From: Evansella clarkii
GTDB lineage: Bacteria > Bacillota > Bacilli > Bacillales > Salisediminibacteriaceae
DNA: 64,000 nucleotides
Direction of reading: 5' to 3'
Assembly (NCBI RefSeq): GCF_002019695.1
Contig: NZ_KV917376.1
Span: forward strand, 916,369-980,368
Shown: positions 31,275 through 47,023 of the stretch, piece by piece
How the letters are laid out: each line of letters starts with the position of its first letter
Numbering within the stretch: the first letter of the stretch is position 1
Notes under the pieces: generated by a model
Database searches by the model: none
Seen by the model: the letters and a program-made list of their open reading frames with translations, nothing else
What the model was told of the DNA's origin: nothing
Program-made: the position numbers and the translations under genes

Positions 31275-32078
31275 TTAAATAAACAATCTTGTATACACTC
31301 CAAATGCTCCGTATACAGCAAATAAAGTAACAGCTGCTGTATCTATTGGCTTCCATTGCAAAATCCGGAACTTCGTCCTTCCATGGCCACCTGCATAGCC
31401 TCTCGCTTCCATAGCGACTGCCAGATCCTCCGCCCTTTTAAAAGACTGTACAAATAGAGGGATAAGGACAGGTACAAACGCTTTAATTCTCCTCCAGAGG
31501 GACCCATGTGTAAAGTTTGCTCCTCTGGCCATCTGCGCTTTTATAATTTTGGCTGTTTCTTCAAGCAATGTTGGAATAAACCGCAATGCAATTGCCATCA
31601 TAAAAGCAAGCTCGTGGGTCGGGACTCCCAGTTTACCGAATGGCTTCATTAACTTTTCAAGGCCATCAGTAAGGTCCACCGGAGTAGTCGTAAGAGTAAT
31701 TAAAGAGGCCATAATAACGATTATTAGAAGCCTTAGAGCAATGAAGGCTCCTTCTGTGACACCCCCGGTATATATAGTGAAAAGAGGTGTTTCCAGTAAA
31801 GGCGGTCCTTCTCTTGTTACAAACAAATGGAGTATAAATGTAAAAGATATAATAAGGGCTATAATTCGAATTCCTTTTAAATAAAACCGGAATGGAATTC
31901 CTGCCGCAATAAAAGTCAAGACAGTCAGGCTGATGGCCAGTATGAAAAATGCAGGATGTCTGCTGACAAATAAAAATACTATAAATAATAACAGACAGAG
32001 AAGCTTTGCACGGGGGTCCATCTTATGTATTAAAGATTTCCCCGGGATGTACTGCCCTATAATTACATTATCCAGCAT
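31275..32078 (-). CDS. ecfT: ECF transporter T component
   Basis: 267 residues, about five or six membrane helices, and two Ala-Arg-Gly coupling motifs (QMARGANF near 193 and MEARGYAG near 232) that dock on the ATPases. It forms the shared energising module for vitamin and metal uptake with EcfA1/EcfA2; substrate-binding S components are encoded elsewhere. Seven bases separate it from ecfA2. Confidence 0.96.
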   Translation of the reverse strand: MLDNVIIGQYIPGKSLIHKMDPRAKLLCLLLFIVFLFVSRHPAFFILAISLTVLTFIAAGIPFRFYLKGIRIIALIISFTFILHLFVTREGPPLLETPLFTIYTGGVTEGAFIALRLLIIVIMASLITLTTTPVDLTDGLEKLMKPFGKLGVPTHELAFMMAIALRFIPTLLEETAKIIKAQMARGANFTHGSLWRRIKAFVPVLIPLFVQSFKRAEDLAVAMEARGYAGGHGRTKFRILQWKPIDTAAVTLFAVYGAFGVYTRLFI

Positions 32079-32085
32079 CTTATAC

Positions 32086-32949
32086 TTAATCCTTTCCCAG
32101 AAATGAAACTATCTCGTTTACCGTATCCTGGAGCCTGAATCTTTCTATGGTAATTTCTCTGCCGCTTTTTGCACCCAGCTTTGAAAGAAAACGCATGGAT
32201 TCCGGAACGCTGAGGCCCAGTTTCATAAGTTCTTCCTGTCTGGAAAAAACGTCTCCAGGTGTGCCGTAAAATTGAAGTCTCCCTGAATCCATTACCAGTA
32301 TTTGATCACTGTACGCAGCAGCATCCTCCATATTATGGGTAACTAAAATAACAGAGCGCTGTTTGTCTGAATGAAACCATTCATTAAACATCTTCATTAT
32401 ATCTTCTTGACCCTGAGGGTCCAGGCCTGCAGTTGGTTCATCAAGTATTAAAACCTGAGGTTCGAGAGCGAGCACTCCTGCGATTGCTGCTCTTCTCATC
32501 TGCCCGCCGCTTAATTCAAAAGGTGACCTTTCGAATAAATTTTCCCCAATGCCTGTGACAGCAAGCTGCTCTCTTGCTGTTTTTTCAGCCTCTGCAGCAG
32601 TCATTCCGTAGTTTTCCGGCCCGAAAGCCACATCTCTTAAGATGGTCTCCTCAAACAGCTGATGCTCCGGATACTGGAAAACCATACCTGCTTTCCTGCG
32701 AAGCTCATACAATTCCCTCTGTTTCGTATGCTTAGTAATCGTAAAGTCTCCAACTGTGAGAGAACCTTCCACCGGTTTCAGGAGCCCGTTAATGAGCTGG
32801 ACAAAAGTTGATTTGCCTGAACCTGTCCTGCCGATTACAGAGGTAAAAGTATGCGGCGGAAGAGTAACATTTACATTGCTTATTGCGGCTTTTTCAAAAG
32901 GGGTGCCTGGCATATATACGTGGCTTACATTGTTTGCTTTAATCTGCAT
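32086..32949 (-). CDS. ecfA2: ECF transporter ATPase A2
   Basis: 287 residues. Walker A GRTGSGKST (40-48), signature ELSGGQMRR, Walker B LILDEPTAGLDP and a switch His in LVTHNMED. The second ATPase of the heterodimer. Its start lies inside the 3' end of ecfA1 (25-base overlap), indicating translational coupling. Confidence 0.96.
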   Translation of the reverse strand: MQIKANNVSHVYMPGTPFEKAAISNVNVTLPPHTFTSVIGRTGSGKSTFVQLINGLLKPVEGSLTVGDFTITKHTKQRELYELRRKAGMVFQYPEHQLFEETILRDVAFGPENYGMTAAEAEKTAREQLAVTGIGENLFERSPFELSGGQMRRAAIAGVLALEPQVLILDEPTAGLDPQGQEDIMKMFNEWFHSDKQRSVILVTHNMEDAAAYSDQILVMDSGRLQFYGTPGDVFSRQEELMKLGLSVPESMRFLSKLGAKSGREITIERFRLQDTVNEIVSFLGKD

Positions 32950-33779
32950 AAATGATTCACCAGCTCTTCCTCGGTAGTTACCTCTTCCGGTATATCAACT
33001 TCCTTTTCCCGGAGGGACGCAATTAGCTCTATGATAAACGGCTTTTTGAGGCTGGCTTCCTTAAGCAAATCTTCCTGCCGAAAAATTTGCGCAGGAGTGC
33101 CATCCCCAATAATTTCACCTTCCCTCATTACTACAATCCTGTCTGCGAGTGCAGCTTCATTTAAGTCATGAGTTATAGTAAGAATCGTCATATTTTCAGA
33201 GTCTCTTAATTTCTGAACCTGATCGATAACTTCAGCTCTCCCAGAAGGATCCAGCATGGAAGTGGCTTCATCCAGTATAAGCAGCTCAGGCTTCATGGCA
33301 ACAGCACCAGCAATAGCCGCCCGCTGCTTCTGTCCCCCGGACAAACGATGAGGCTCACGTTTTTCCAAACCTGTAAGGCCAAGCTTATCAATACTTTCCT
33401 GTACCCTTATTACCATCTCTTCATAGGGAACACCGGCGTTTTCCAGCCCAAATGCTACGTCATCTTCTACCGTTGGAGCTACCATTTGATTATCCGGATT
33501 TTGAAATACCATAGCTGCTTTTCGGCGTATTTCCTGCCGGCAGCCTTCTGTTTTCGTATTCAGCCCCCCGATAATCACTGCTCCTTCTGCATCCGGTATA
33601 AGTAAAGCATTGAGAAACCTGGCTAGAGTGGATTTGCCTGACCCATTATGGCCAGTTACAGCCACCCACTGCCCATAAGGCACATGCAGATTCACATTTT
33701 TTAAAGCCAGTTCTTCTGAATGACGGTACCGGAAAGATAAATGATTGATTTCAATAATATTATTTCCCATCATATGCAC
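32925..33779 (-). CDS. ecfA1: ECF transporter ATPase A1
   Basis: Up to 284 residues. Walker A GHNGSGKST (43-51), signature RLSGGQKQR, Walker B LILDEATSMLDP. The first codon of the longest frame is GTG; ATG codons 3 and 4 (33773, 33770) sit better behind AAGGGCGG, so the real protein may be two or three residues shorter. It follows rplQ beyond a terminator. Confidence 0.96.
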   Translation of the reverse strand: MHMMGNNIIEINHLSFRYRHSEELALKNVNLHVPYGQWVAVTGHNGSGKSTLARFLNALLIPDAEGAVIIGGLNTKTEGCRQEIRRKAAMVFQNPDNQMVAPTVEDDVAFGLENAGVPYEEMVIRVQESIDKLGLTGLEKREPHRLSGGQKQRAAIAGAVAMKPELLILDEATSMLDPSGRAEVIDQVQKLRDSENMTILTITHDLNEAALADRIVVMREGEIIGDGTPAQIFRQEDLLKEASLKKPFIIELIASLREKEVDIPEEVTTEEELVNHLCRLKQTM

Positions 33780-33828
33780 CGCCCTTAATTACACTTAGAA
33801 CAAGTCAGACAGGACCGTTACAGCATAC

Positions 33829-33880
33829 AAAAAAAGGGCATAGAATCGGAATCTGAAACAGACCCGTTATCCCGCCCTTT
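33829..33880 (-). terminator. Terminator after rplQ
   Basis: AAAGGGC and GCCCTTT enclose about 34 bases with further pairing, followed by a long T run on the minus strand. It marks the end of the alpha operon; some read-through into ecfA1 is likely. Confidence 0.75.
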
Positions 33881-33921
33881 AATGAAGCCGGCTTAATCCC
33901 AAGCCTGGCCTTTGCTGATTG

Positions 33922-34284
33922 TTATACAAGCTCAATGATCGCCATTTCTGCACCATCACCACGACGTGGTCCAAGCTTAAGAACGCGAGTGTAGCCACCC
34001 TGACGGTCTTCATAGCGTGGGGCGATATCGTCAAACAATTTCTGGATTGCGTTCTGACCTGTCTCTTCGTCCGCCACCTCATTACGAATAAATGCTGCAG
34101 CTTGACGACGAGCATGCAAGTCACCACGTTTGCCAAGAGTAATCATTTGTTCAACTACTGAGCGAAGCTCCTTCGCCTTAGGTACAGTTGTTTCAATACG
34201 CTCATTGATGATTAAATCCGTAGCCAAGTCGCGGAAAAGTGCTTTACGGGCACTGCTGTCACGACCTAATTTTCTGTATCCCAT
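33922..34284 (-). CDS. rplQ: Ribosomal protein L17
   Basis: 120 residues ([25 protein letters not shown]...[14 protein letters not shown]), at the polypeptide exit side of the large subunit. Last ribosomal gene of the alpha operon, about 70 bases after rpoA. Confidence 0.98.
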   Translation of the reverse strand: MGYRKLGRDSSARKALFRDLATDLIINERIETTVPKAKELRSVVEQMITLGKRGDLHARRQAAAFIRNEVADEETGQNAIQKLFDDIAPRYEDRQGGYTRVLKLGPRRGDGAEMAIIELV

Positions 34285-34353
34285 GTTAGTCCCTCCTTAT
34301 CAAACCAATTTCTCCACATTTCTAATTGAAATGATGCAGGGGAAAAATAAAAA

Positions 34354-35298
34354 TTATTCTTCCTTACGAAGTCCCAGGCCTAATTCGCCCAGCTTTTCTT
34401 GAACCTCTTCAAGAGATTTTCTTCCGAGGTTACGCACCTTCATCATATCTTCTTCTGATTTATGAGTTAATTCCTGTACTGTATTAATACCTGCACGTTT
34501 CAGGCAATTATAAGAACGTACAGATAAATCCAGCTCTTCGATCGTCATTTCAAGCACTTTTTCTTTTTGGTCTTCTTCTTTCTCGACCATAATTTCGGCG
34601 TGCTGCGCCTGATCAGTTAAGCCTACAAAAATATTCAGATGCTCAGTAAAAATTTTGGCTCCAAGAGACACAGCCTCTTCCGGCCGAATACTGCCATCAG
34701 TCCACACATCGAGAGTCAGTTTATCAAAGTTCGTAATCTGTCCTACACGAGTATTTTCCACTTGATAGTTTACACGGGAAACAGGCGTGTAAATAGAGTC
34801 TACCGGGATTACTCCGATAGGCAGATCATCTGATTTATTGCCTTCAGCAGGAACATAACCTCTGCCCCGGTTTGCTGTAACTTTCATGTGGAAGTGTGCA
34901 CCTTTGGAGAGCGTGGCAATATGGAGGTCAGGGTTTAAAACCTCCACATCACTGTCATGCATGAAATCTGCAGCAGTGACGATACCCTCTCCCTGCGCTT
35001 CTATTTCCAAAGTTTTTTCTTCGTCTGAATAGATCTTTAGTGCAAGCTTTTTTAAATTGAGAATAATAGAAGTTACATCCTCTACTACTCCCTCAATTGT
35101 AGAAAATTCGTGGAGTACTCCATCAAACTGAACACTCGTTACTGCAGCTCCTGGAAGAGATGAGAGCAGGATACGGCGGAGAGAGTTTCCTAACGTGGTC
35201 CCGTAACCTCGTTCTAATGGTTCTATAACGAATTTTCCATATGATGCATCATCGCTGATATCGACCGTTTCAATTTTTGGCTTTTCTATTTCGATCAT
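34354..35298 (-). CDS. rpoA: RNA polymerase alpha subunit
   Basis: 314 residues: N-terminal assembly domain (about 1-230, [18 protein letters not shown]) and C-terminal DNA/activator-binding domain (about 247-310, [18 protein letters not shown]...[12 protein letters not shown]), joined by an acidic linker. Normal Bacillus length. It is preceded by a 172-base gap with a hairpin. Confidence 0.99.
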   Translation of the reverse strand: MIEIEKPKIETVDISDDASYGKFVIEPLERGYGTTLGNSLRRILLSSLPGAAVTSVQFDGVLHEFSTIEGVVEDVTSIILNLKKLALKIYSDEEKTLEIEAQGEGIVTAADFMHDSDVEVLNPDLHIATLSKGAHFHMKVTANRGRGYVPAEGNKSDDLPIGVIPVDSIYTPVSRVNYQVENTRVGQITNFDKLTLDVWTDGSIRPEEAVSLGAKIFTEHLNIFVGLTDQAQHAEIMVEKEEDQKEKVLEMTIEELDLSVRSYNCLKRAGINTVQELTHKSEEDMMKVRNLGRKSLEEVQEKLGELGLGLRKEE

Positions 35299-35330
35299 TA
35301 AACAAACCCTCCTTCAAAACGTCGAAACCC

Positions 35331-35358
35331 CGGTTGAATTGTTTTTTCTTCAACCGGA
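35331..35358 (-). promoter_or_regulatory. Hairpin in the rpsK-rpoA gap
   Basis: CCGGTTGAA and TTCAACCGG form a 9-bp stem with a 10-base loop, roughly 30 bases before the rpoA start. There is no T run, so it may stabilise the rpoA message or modulate translation rather than terminate. Confidence 0.45.
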
Positions 35359-35470
35359 ATCCCTCATTGGGCACATCCCGACCTGTCACTATACCGTCAA
35401 TACTATCTGAAGAGCTTCTCGCTCTTAACCATTATTGACAAGGGTATGCTCTTCCATACCTCTGATGCGA

Positions 35471-35863
35471 CTATACTCTACGACGTTTTGGCGGACGGCA
35501 GCCGTTATGCGGAACTGGAGTGACATCTTTAATCATGTTTACTTCCAGACCTGTTGCCTGAAGTGAACGGATCGCTGCTTCACGACCAGCACCAGGACCC
35601 TTAACTGAAACTTCCACAACTTTCATTCCGTGCTCCATTGCAGCTTTAGCAGCAGTTTCTGCAGCTGTCTGAGCAGCAAACGGAGTGGATTTACGAGATC
35701 CTTTAAAGCCTAAAGCTCCTGCACTTGCCCAGGATACAGCGTTCCCACGAGTATCTGTAATCGTAACAATTGTATTGTTGAATGTGGAACGAATGTGCGC
35801 AATGCCGGACTCAATATTTTTACGTTGACGACGCTTTGAACGAGTCGTTTTCGCTTTAGCCAT
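35471..35863 (-). CDS. rpsK: Ribosomal protein S11
   Basis: 130 residues with the conserved [14 protein letters not shown] stretch and the basic end CRPPKRRRV; part of the mRNA exit/platform region. Follows rpsM by 23 bases. Confidence 0.98.
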   Translation of the reverse strand: MAKAKTTRSKRRQRKNIESGIAHIRSTFNNTIVTITDTRGNAVSWASAGALGFKGSRKSTPFAAQTAAETAAKAAMEHGMKVVEVSVKGPGAGREAAIRSLQATGLEVNMIKDVTPVPHNGCRPPKRRRV

Positions 35864-35886
35864 AATCGAACATTACCTCCTTTACT

Positions 35887-36252
35887 TTACTTCTTCTTAT
35901 TTGCTACAGTACGACGTGGACCTTTTCTCGTACGTGCGTTATTCTTCGTTTTCTGCCCTCTTACAGGCAAGCCGCGGCGATGGCGGATCCCACGGTAAGA
36001 ACCAATTTCAATTAAACGCTTGATGTTAAGTGAAACCTCACGGCGAAGGTCACCTTCTACTTTATATGAGTCGATAACTTCACGAATCTTACCTAACTCA
36101 TCTTCTGTTAAATCACGTACGCGAGTTTCTTCAGAAACACCAGCTTTTGCAAGAATTTCTTTCGCTCTGGAAGTTCCGATTCCAAATACGTAAGTTAATG
36201 AAACGACAACTCGTTTATCACGAGGAATGTCGACACCGGATATACGTGCCAT
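35887..36252 (-). CDS. rpsM: Ribosomal protein S13
   Basis: 121 residues ([16 protein letters not shown]...[24 protein letters not shown]). It forms head bridges to the 50S subunit; its basic tail contacts P-site tRNA. Full length, 19 bases after rpmJ. Confidence 0.98.
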   Translation of the reverse strand: MARISGVDIPRDKRVVVSLTYVFGIGTSRAKEILAKAGVSEETRVRDLTEDELGKIREVIDSYKVEGDLRREVSLNIKRLIEIGSYRGIRHRRGLPVRGQKTKNNARTRKGPRRTVANKKK

Positions 36253-36271
36253 AAATTACACCTCCTGTGGA

Positions 36272-36654
<383 letters not shown>

Positions 36655-36658
36655 GAAT

Positions 36659-36973
36659 TTACTCTCCTTCCTTCAGTAAATTATCGTCTATATATGTCGA
36701 AATTGCAAATCGCAACTTAGCATTGGTTACACGACCCGTTTCAATAATGCTATTTTTCACTTCAGGAGCCACAATGCCCATCCGCTCAATGTGCAGGATG
36801 TTCTTCTTTTTAGCACGGTCCACTTTCCGTTTATCCCCGTCAGCGATCCGTACAAAACGATTATCCAGCACTTCTATTACACAAGCGAATTGACCATTGT
36901 CCCTTCCATTCAAAATTCTCACAAGCTCACCAAGCTGTGGAATCGATTCAGGATCTTTCAATTTAGTGACCAC
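36659..36973 (-). CDS. ybzG: KOW-domain L14e-like RNA-binding protein
   Basis: 104 residues with an N-terminal KOW/L14e-like fold ([38 protein letters not shown]). B. subtilis carries a small gene of this type, ybzG, between map and infA. It begins with GTG three bases after the map stop, with only a weak ribosome-binding site, so translation is probably coupled to map. Its function in ribosome biology is not established. Confidence 0.85.
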   Translation of the reverse strand: MVTKLKDPESIPQLGELVRILNGRDNGQFACVIEVLDNRFVRIADGDKRKVDRAKKKNILHIERMGIVAPEVKNSIIETGRVTNAKLRFAISTYIDDNLLKEGE

Positions 36974-36976
36974 CTT

Positions 36977-39738
<2,762 letters not shown>

Positions 39739-39739
<1 letters not shown>

Positions 39740-40179
39740 TAAACCACCTCAGTCGTTCCGCCGGCAGCTTCAATAGCTTCTTTAGCAGAAGCAGAAAATT
39801 TATGAGCTTTAACTGTTAACTTACGCTCAAGAGTTCCTTCACCAAGGATCTTGATTCCGTCTTTCTCGTTACTCACGATACCTGACTCGATTAAACGCTC
39901 AGGTGTTACTTCTACACCGTCTTCAAAACGATTCAACGTTTCAAGGTTCACGATTGCATACTCTTTACGGGTAGGGTTCTTGAATCCGCGCTTAGGTAAG
40001 CGGCGGAAAATTGGCATTTGGCCGCCTTCGAATCCTGGACGTACTCCGCCGCCTGAGCGAGCGTTTTGTCCCTTATGTCCACGACCAGCTGTTTTACCGT
40101 TCCCAGTTGCAATACCGCGCCCTTTACGTTTGCGCTCTCTGCGTGATCCTTCTGCGGGTTTTAATTCGTGAAGTTTCAT
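39739..40179 (-). CDS. rplO: Ribosomal protein L15
   Basis: 146 residues: basic Gly-rich extended N terminus ([24 protein letters not shown]) and a globular C-terminal part. Overlaps secY by one base. Confidence 0.98.
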
Positions 40180-40208
40180 GTTGGCACCTCCTCAACTGTT
40201 TATATCAA

Positions 40209-40397
40209 TTAAGCTTCAATTTCTTTGACACTGACGAGATGAGAAACTTTGTTTACCATTCCGCGTATAGCTGCATTGTCCTCTTGAACGACAGTGTGAT
40301 TCACTTTACGAAGACCAAGAGTCTTCACAGTAACGCGCTGATCTTCCGGACGACCGATCAGACTGCGTGTGAGGGTGATTTCTAATTTCTTTGCCAT
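40209..40397 (-). CDS. rpmD: Ribosomal protein L30
   Basis: 62 residues ([31 protein letters not shown]...), full bacterial length, 13 bases after rpsE. Confidence 0.98.
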   Translation of the reverse strand: MAKKLEITLTRSLIGRPEDQRVTVKTLGLRKVNHTVVQEDNAAIRGMVNKVSHLVSVKEIEA

Positions 40398-40410
40398 TCC
40401 AAATCCCTCC

Positions 40411-40908
40411 TTAACCTAGCAACTCTTCTACAGATTTGCCTCGTAGTTTCGCTACGTCTTCAGGACTCTTAACTGACTTAAGCCCTTCCATCGTTGCACG
40501 CACCATATTAATAGGGTTGTTTGATCCTAAGGATTTGGACAGGATGTCACCTACACCTGCTAATTCCAATACCGCACGTACAGGACCTCCCGCGATTACT
40601 CCAGTACCTTCAGATGCTGGCTTAAGCAGTACGCTTCCTGCACCGTAGTTACCTGTAATCTGGTGTGGGATAGTTGTTCCTTGGATTGGTACGTTGATTA
40701 AGTTTTTCTTAGCGTCCTCAATTGCTTTACGGATAGCTTCAGGTACTTCAAGTGCTTTACCCATACCAAAGCCGACATGTCCGTTTTTATCGCCAACTAC
40801 AACCAGTGCAGCAAAGCGGAATCGACGTCCACCTTTAACTACTTTTGCGACACGGTTGACAGTAACAACTCTCTCTTCAAGTTCCAATTTATTTGGATCG
40901 ATACGCAT
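40411..40908 (-). CDS. rpsE: Ribosomal protein S5
   Basis: 165 residues: dsRBD-like N-terminal domain ([29 protein letters not shown]) and S5 C-terminal domain. Residues of the loop linked elsewhere to spectinomycin resistance (VAKVVKGG) look wild type. Confidence 0.98.
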   Translation of the reverse strand: MRIDPNKLELEERVVTVNRVAKVVKGGRRFRFAALVVVGDKNGHVGFGMGKALEVPEAIRKAIEDAKKNLINVPIQGTTIPHQITGNYGAGSVLLKPASEGTGVIAGGPVRAVLELAGVGDILSKSLGSNNPINMVRATMEGLKSVKSPEDVAKLRGKSVEELLG

Positions 40909-40936
40909 GAATGAATTTCCCTCCTTCTAGCCTTGA

Positions 40937-41299
40937 TTAAAACTTCAGACCAGCTTCACGTGCTGCGTCTGCAAGTTCTTGTACCCGACCGTGATACAGA
41001 TATCCGCCACGATCAAATACTACAGTTTCATGACCTTTTTCCAGGGCACGCTTTGCTACAAGTTCGCCAACTTGGCGCGCTGCTTCTTTATTTCCGCCGT
41101 TTTCAAGTTTTAGTTCTTTATCTAAGCTTGAAGCACTAGCTACTGTAACGCCTGCTACATCATCGATCAGCTGTGCATAGATATGCTTAGAAGAACGGAA
41201 AACATTCAAACGAGGACGTTCAGCAGTCCCTGTGATCGAACGACGAACGTGTGCGTGTCGTTTCTTACGTACCGCATTCTTGTTTGTCTTAGTGATCAT
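40937..41299 (-). CDS. rplR: Ribosomal protein L18
   Basis: 120 residues, binds 5S rRNA with L5. Basic N terminus [25 protein letters not shown] and conserved [14 protein letters not shown] near the end. Confidence 0.98.
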   Translation of the reverse strand: MITKTNKNAVRKKRHAHVRRSITGTAERPRLNVFRSSKHIYAQLIDDVAGVTVASASSLDKELKLENGGNKEAARQVGELVAKRALEKGHETVVFDRGGYLYHGRVQELADAAREAGLKF

Positions 41300-41332
41300 T
41301 GAACGTCATTCCTTTCCTTCCGTTATTTAAAC

Positions 41333-41869
41333 TTATTTACCTGTCTTACCTTCCTTACGTCGTACATATTCACCTTCATAGCGAATTCCTTTTCCTTTGT
41401 AAGGTTCAGGTTTTCTTACAGCGCGAATATTAGAAGCCAACGCTCCTACGCGTTCCTTGTCAATTCCTTTAACAGTGATTTGCGTATTAGCTGGAACTTC
41501 GATTTCTAAACCGTCTTCCGGTACAAATTCCACCTGGTGGGAAAGACCCACGTTAAGAACAAGCTTGTTTCCGGATTTTTGTGCTCTGTAACCTACACCA
41601 ACAAGCTCAAGTTTCTTTTCGTAACCTTTAGTTACTCCCTCAATCATGTTGTTGATTACACTGCGTGTTGTACCATGCAGGGCACGGTGATCTTTATGAT
41701 CAGAAGGACGTTCAACAACGATTTGATTATCTTCATGCTTCACAGTCATATCAGCATGAAGCTCTCTGTTCAACTCGCCTTTAGGTCCTTTTACAGTAAT
41801 GTTGTTTCCTTCGAGTTTCACTTCAACTCCTGAAGGAAGCTCTATAGGTTTTAAACCAATACGAGACAT
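41333..41869 (-). CDS. rplF: Ribosomal protein L6
   Basis: 178 residues, two homologous L6 domains, conserved end [23 protein letters not shown] near the sarcin-ricin loop and L7/L12 base. Confidence 0.98.
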   Translation of the reverse strand: MSRIGLKPIELPSGVEVKLEGNNITVKGPKGELNRELHADMTVKHEDNQIVVERPSDHKDHRALHGTTRSVINNMIEGVTKGYEKKLELVGVGYRAQKSGNKLVLNVGLSHQVEFVPEDGLEIEVPANTQITVKGIDKERVGALASNIRAVRKPEPYKGKGIRYEGEYVRRKEGKTGK

Positions 41870-41898
41870 ACCTTACACCTCCATTCTTCCGTACGATA

Positions 41899-42297
41899 TT
41901 ACCAAACGTAGGCTACTACTTCTCCCCCAACCTTTTGTTGGCGGGCTTCTTTATCTGTAATCATTCCATTAGATGATGAAATGATAGCGATTCCCAATCC
42001 TCCAAGTACACGTGGAAGCTCATCAGCTTTTGCGTATACACGAAGTCCTGGCTTACTGATTCTCTTAAGTCCAGTGATTACACGCTCGTTGTTAGCACCA
42101 TACTTAAGGAAAATACGAAGGATACCTTGTTTGTTATCCTCAATAAATTCATAGTCGCGCACGAAACCTTCACGCTTTAAAATCTCAGCAACTTCACGCT
42201 TAATCTTTGAAGCTGGAAGCTCCAAACTATTGTGGCGGACCATATTCGCATTTCGAATTCTAGTCAGCATATCAGCAATTGGATCTGTCATGACCAT
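41899..42297 (-). CDS. rpsH: Ribosomal protein S8
   Basis: 132 residues ([30 protein letters not shown]...[10 protein letters not shown]-type C-terminal motif). Binds the central domain of 16S rRNA; in E. coli the autogenous regulator of spc. Confidence 0.98.
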   Translation of the reverse strand: MVMTDPIADMLTRIRNANMVRHNSLELPASKIKREVAEILKREGFVRDYEFIEDNKQGILRIFLKYGANNERVITGLKRISKPGLRVYAKADELPRVLGGLGIAIISSSNGMITDKEARQQKVGGEVVAYVW

Positions 42298-42324
42298 CGT
42301 ATTTACCTCCTTCCCTAAACGGAA

Positions 42325-42510
42325 TTACCAGCTAGCTTTTTTGACGCCCGGAATTTGACCTTTGTACGCAAGTTCACGGAAGCAGATACGGCAAAGCTTG
42401 AACTTACGAAGTACACTGTGTGGTCGTCCGCAGCGTTCGCATCGAGTATATTCTTGCACCTGAAACTTTTTCGGTCTTTTTGCTTTAGCGATCATTGATT
42501 TTTTCGCCAA
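42325..42510 (-). CDS. rpsN: Ribosomal protein S14, zinc type
   Basis: 61 residues from a TTG start (reads [12 protein letters not shown]), eight bases after GAGAGGAG; a GTG three codons upstream is less fitting. Zinc ligands C24, C27, C40 and C43 identify the primary zinc-dependent paralogue. Confidence 0.96.
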   Translation of the reverse strand: MAKKSMIAKAKRPKKFQVQEYTRCERCGRPHSVLRKFKLCRICFRELAYKGQIPGVKKASW

Positions 42511-42539
42511 GGTCGTCACTCCTCTCTTTTGGCAGTTTG

Positions 42540-43079
42540 TTATTTTTGAAACGGCATGCCCATTTGAGTGAGTAGTTCACGTGCTTCTTCGTCTGAATTG
42601 GCCGTTGTAACGATGACGATATCCATACCGCGAACTTTATCAACTTTATCGTACTCAATCTCTGGGAAAATCAGCTGTTCTTTAACACCTAATGTATAGT
42701 TACCTCGTCCGTCAAAGGCCTTTTTAGATACACCACGGAAGTCACGTACACGTGGTAAAGAAACACTTACAAGTTTATCAAGGAAATCATACATACGCTC
42801 TCCGCGCAGCGTTACTTTCGCGCCGATTGGCATACCTTCACGAAGCTTAAAGCCCGCGATTGATTTCTTTGCTTTTGTAATTAAAGGTTTCTGACCGGAG
42901 ATAGCTGTAAGTTCCTCAACTGCTTTATCAAGCACTTTTGAGTTTTGTACAGCATCACCAACACCCATGTTAATTACGATCTTCTCAACCTTAGGTACTT
43001 CCATTACAGAAGCATAATTGAATTTATCAGCTAATGCAGGAACAATTTCCTGTCTGTATTTCTCTTGCAGACGATTCAT
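42540..43079 (-). CDS. rplE: Ribosomal protein L5
   Basis: 179 residues ([43 protein letters not shown]...). 5S rRNA-binding protein and central-protuberance component contacting P-site tRNA. Confidence 0.98.
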   Translation of the reverse strand: MNRLQEKYRQEIVPALADKFNYASVMEVPKVEKIVINMGVGDAVQNSKVLDKAVEELTAISGQKPLITKAKKSIAGFKLREGMPIGAKVTLRGERMYDFLDKLVSVSLPRVRDFRGVSKKAFDGRGNYTLGVKEQLIFPEIEYDKVDKVRGMDIVIVTTANSDEEARELLTQMGMPFQK

Positions 43080-43108
43080 TGAGTTAACCTCCTTTCAACC
43101 ACCAGCGA

Positions 43109-43435
43109 TTACTTATCAAGAACTTCGCCGGACTTTTTAGCGACTCTGACTTTTTTTCCGTTTTCCTCTTTATACCCGACACGTGTTGGCTCGTTTGTTT
43201 TTGGATCAAGTGGCATTACGTTTGAAACGTGAATTGGAGCTTCTTGATTCAAAATACCGCCTTGCGGGTTAGCTTGTGATGGCTTAGAATGCTTCTTCAC
43301 CATGTTTACACCTTCAACAAGTACACGGGACTTGCTTGGGTAAGCTTCAAGGATTTTACCTTCCTTGCCTTTGTCTTTTCCAGAGATAACTTTAACAGTA
43401 TCTCCTTTTTTGACATGCATTTTTACCTGAGACAT
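43109..43435 (-). CDS. rplX: Ribosomal protein L24
   Basis: 108 residues with a KOW motif ([20 protein letters not shown]). GGAGG seven bases before the chosen ATG supports the start five residues upstream of the usual MHVKKGD start. Assembly initiator of the large subunit. Confidence 0.97.
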   Translation of the reverse strand: MSQVKMHVKKGDTVKVISGKDKGKEGKILEAYPSKSRVLVEGVNMVKKHSKPSQANPQGGILNQEAPIHVSNVMPLDPKTNEPTRVGYKEENGKKVRVAKKSGEVLDK

Positions 43436-43476
43436 AAGGGCACCTCCTTAAGACCTATATTTCCGTTCATTTATGA

Positions 43477-43845
43477 TTAAAGTACTTCAGGAGCTAAAGA
43501 CACGATCTTCATAAACTGATTGTCACGCAGTTCACGTGCAACCGGGCCGAAGATACGTGTGCCTCGAGGGCTCTTATCGTCACGTACAATTACTGCCGCA
43601 TTTTCATCAAATTTGATATAAGATCCGTCTGGACGGCGAGCACCGCTCTTAGAACGAACGATTACTGCGCGTACAACTTCACCTTTCTTGACAACGCCAC
43701 CGGGTGTTGCCTGCTTTACAGAACAGACAATAATGTCTCCAATGTTTGCAGTCTTACGGCCGGTGCCTCCAAGAACTTTAATGCACTGTACTTCACGAGC
43801 TCCAGAGTTATCAGCTACTTTTAATCGGCTTTCTTGTTGAATCAT
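43477..43845 (-). CDS. rplN: Ribosomal protein L14
   Basis: 122 residues ([27 protein letters not shown]...), very conserved, at the subunit interface. Confidence 0.98.
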   Translation of the reverse strand: MIQQESRLKVADNSGAREVQCIKVLGGTGRKTANIGDIIVCSVKQATPGGVVKKGEVVRAVIVRSKSGARRPDGSYIKFDENAAVIVRDDKSPRGTRIFGPVARELRDNQFMKIVSLAPEVL

Positions 43846-43887
43846 TGATTCTTTACCTCCCTTCAGGTAAGCAAACGTAAACTTCTA

Positions 43888-44151
43888 TTAGATAATTACC
43901 GCTTCTTCAATAACTTCTATGAGACGGAAACGCTTATCCTTTGATAGCGGACGAGTTTCCATAATGCGTACGATATCTCCAGTTTTAGCTGTATTGTTTT
44001 CATCATGAGCCTTAAACTTTTTAGAATATCTTACACGTTTCCCATAGAGCGGCGCTTTTTTGTAAGTTTCTACAACAACTGTAATGGTTTTGTCCATCTT
44101 ATCAGATACGACGCGACCAGTATAAGTCTTGCGGTTGTTACGTTCTGTCAT
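43888..44151 (-). CDS. rpsQ: Ribosomal protein S17
   Basis: 87 residues, OB fold ([22 protein letters not shown]...), binds 16S rRNA helices 7 and 11. Slightly acidic, hydrophobic end [10 protein letters not shown]. Confidence 0.98.
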   Translation of the reverse strand: MTERNNRKTYTGRVVSDKMDKTITVVVETYKKAPLYGKRVRYSKKFKAHDENNTAKTGDIVRIMETRPLSKDKRFRLIEVIEEAVII

Positions 44152-44172
44152 TGCGCAAGCCTCCTCTCAGGA

Positions 44173-45462
<1,290 letters not shown>

Positions 45463-45464
45463 AC

Positions 45465-45806
45465 TTATCCCTCCTTCTTTTCTGTTAGAACAACCGTAAT
45501 ATGGCTAGTACGTTTGTTGATTCTGCTCGCACGTCCCATTGCACGTGGGCGGAATCTTTTCAGTGTAATTCCTTCGTCTACAAAAATTTTATCAACAACC
45601 AGGCTGTCTGGTTCCATTTCATAGTTATGCTCAGCGTTCGCGATTGCAGAGTTGAGTAACTTCTCAACAACTGGAGATGCTTTTTTCGGTGTATGACGCA
45701 GGATAGAAATTGCTTCTCCTACTCCCTTACCGCGAATTAAGTCAACCACTAGGCGAACTTTACGAGGAGCAATGCGCACTTGTTTCGCAACTGCTTTTGC
45801 TTCCAT
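45465..45806 (-). CDS. rplV: Ribosomal protein L22
   Basis: 113 residues; the tunnel-constriction hairpin ([20 protein letters not shown]) is intact, without the insertions or deletions linked to macrolide resistance. Confidence 0.98.
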   Translation of the reverse strand: MEAKAVAKQVRIAPRKVRLVVDLIRGKGVGEAISILRHTPKKASPVVEKLLNSAIANAEHNYEMEPDSLVVDKIFVDEGITLKRFRPRAMGRASRINKRTSHITVVLTEKKEG

Positions 45807-45828
45807 GGAAAGTACCTCCCCTCTTTAA

Positions 45829-46101
45829 TTAACGTCTTGTTTTCTTATCGTCTGCTGCATGGCCTTTATAAGTTCTTGTAGGTGCAAACTCACCTAGCTT
45901 ATGTCCAACCATATCTTCAGAAATATAAACTGGTACGTGTTTACGTCCGTCATAGACGGCAATTGTATGTCCGATGAATTCCGGGAAAATAGTAGAGCGA
46001 CGAGACCAAGTTTTTATTAATCTCTTGTCATCTCCCATTGCTTCTACTTTCTTCATTAAATGTTCATCGACAAAAGGTCCTTTTTTCAGGCTGCGACCCA
46101 T
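45829..46101 (-). CDS. rpsS: Ribosomal protein S19
   Basis: 90 residues ([20 protein letters not shown]...), head protein contacting S13 and the A-site tRNA. Confidence 0.98.
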   Translation of the reverse strand: MGRSLKKGPFVDEHLMKKVEAMGDDKRLIKTWSRRSTIFPEFIGHTIAVYDGRKHVPVYISEDMVGHKLGEFAPTRTYKGHAADDKKTRR

Positions 46102-46164
46102 GATTGTACCTCCCTTCGTGATTGACCTACGGCTCTGCCACTTGAGAACCGTAGCACAATCCCG

Positions 46165-46995
46165 TTATTTTTTGCGACGACGCACAATGTATTTATCCGT
46201 GTCTTTGTTTTTCTTACGTGTTTTGTATCCAAGAGTTGGTTTACCCCATGGAGACATAGGTGATTTACGTCCGATTGGCGCACGGCCTTCACCACCACCG
46301 TGTGGGTGATCAACAGGGTTCATAACGGAACCACGTACTGTTGGGCGCTTACCTAACCAGCGTGAACGACCAGCTTTACCAATGTTCACAAGTTCGTGCT
46401 CAACGTTACCTACCTGGCCGATAGAAGCGCGGCAAGTAGAAAGGATTAAACGAGTCTCACCGGAACGAAGACGAACCAGTACATAATCTCCTTCTTTACC
46501 TAAAAGCTGAGCTTCCGCACCTGCAGAGCGCACTAATTGTCCACCTTTGCCAGGACGAAGTTCGATGTTGTGAATGACAGTACCAACTGGAATGTCTCTT
46601 AACTGAAGAGCATTACCAATTTTAATGTCAGCATCTTTACCTGACATGATTTCCATGCCTACTTTTAGTCCTTTCGGAGCTAAGATGTAACGCTTCTCAC
46701 CATCTGCATAGTTGATTAAAGCGATATTAGCAGAACGGTTCGGATCGTATTCGATCGTAGCAACGCGGCCTGGAATTCCATCTTTATCACGTTTAAAGTC
46801 AATAACACGATATTGACGCTTATGTCCGCCACCTTGATGACGTACAGTTAATCTACCTTGGTTGTTACGTCCGCCTTTTCTCTTAACTGGTTCAAGCAGA
46901 GATTTTTCTGGCTTGTCTGTAGTGATTTCCTGGAAATCAAGTACAGTCATTCCACGGCGGCCGTTAGATGTCGGTTTGTACTTTTTAATAGCCAT
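46165..46995 (-). CDS. rplB: Ribosomal protein L2
   Basis: 276 residues: OB fold, SH3-like domain and the C-terminal extension with [15 protein letters not shown], whose conserved His lies by the peptidyl-transferase centre. Confidence 0.98.
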   Translation of the reverse strand: MAIKKYKPTSNGRRGMTVLDFQEITTDKPEKSLLEPVKRKGGRNNQGRLTVRHQGGGHKRQYRVIDFKRDKDGIPGRVATIEYDPNRSANIALINYADGEKRYILAPKGLKVGMEIMSGKDADIKIGNALQLRDIPVGTVIHNIELRPGKGGQLVRSAGAEAQLLGKEGDYVLVRLRSGETRLILSTCRASIGQVGNVEHELVNIGKAGRSRWLGKRPTVRGSVMNPVDHPHGGGEGRAPIGRKSPMSPWGKPTLGYKTRKKNKDTDKYIVRRRKK

Positions 46996-47023
46996 CAGCT
47001 TTCCCTCCTTCTCTTAAAACTTT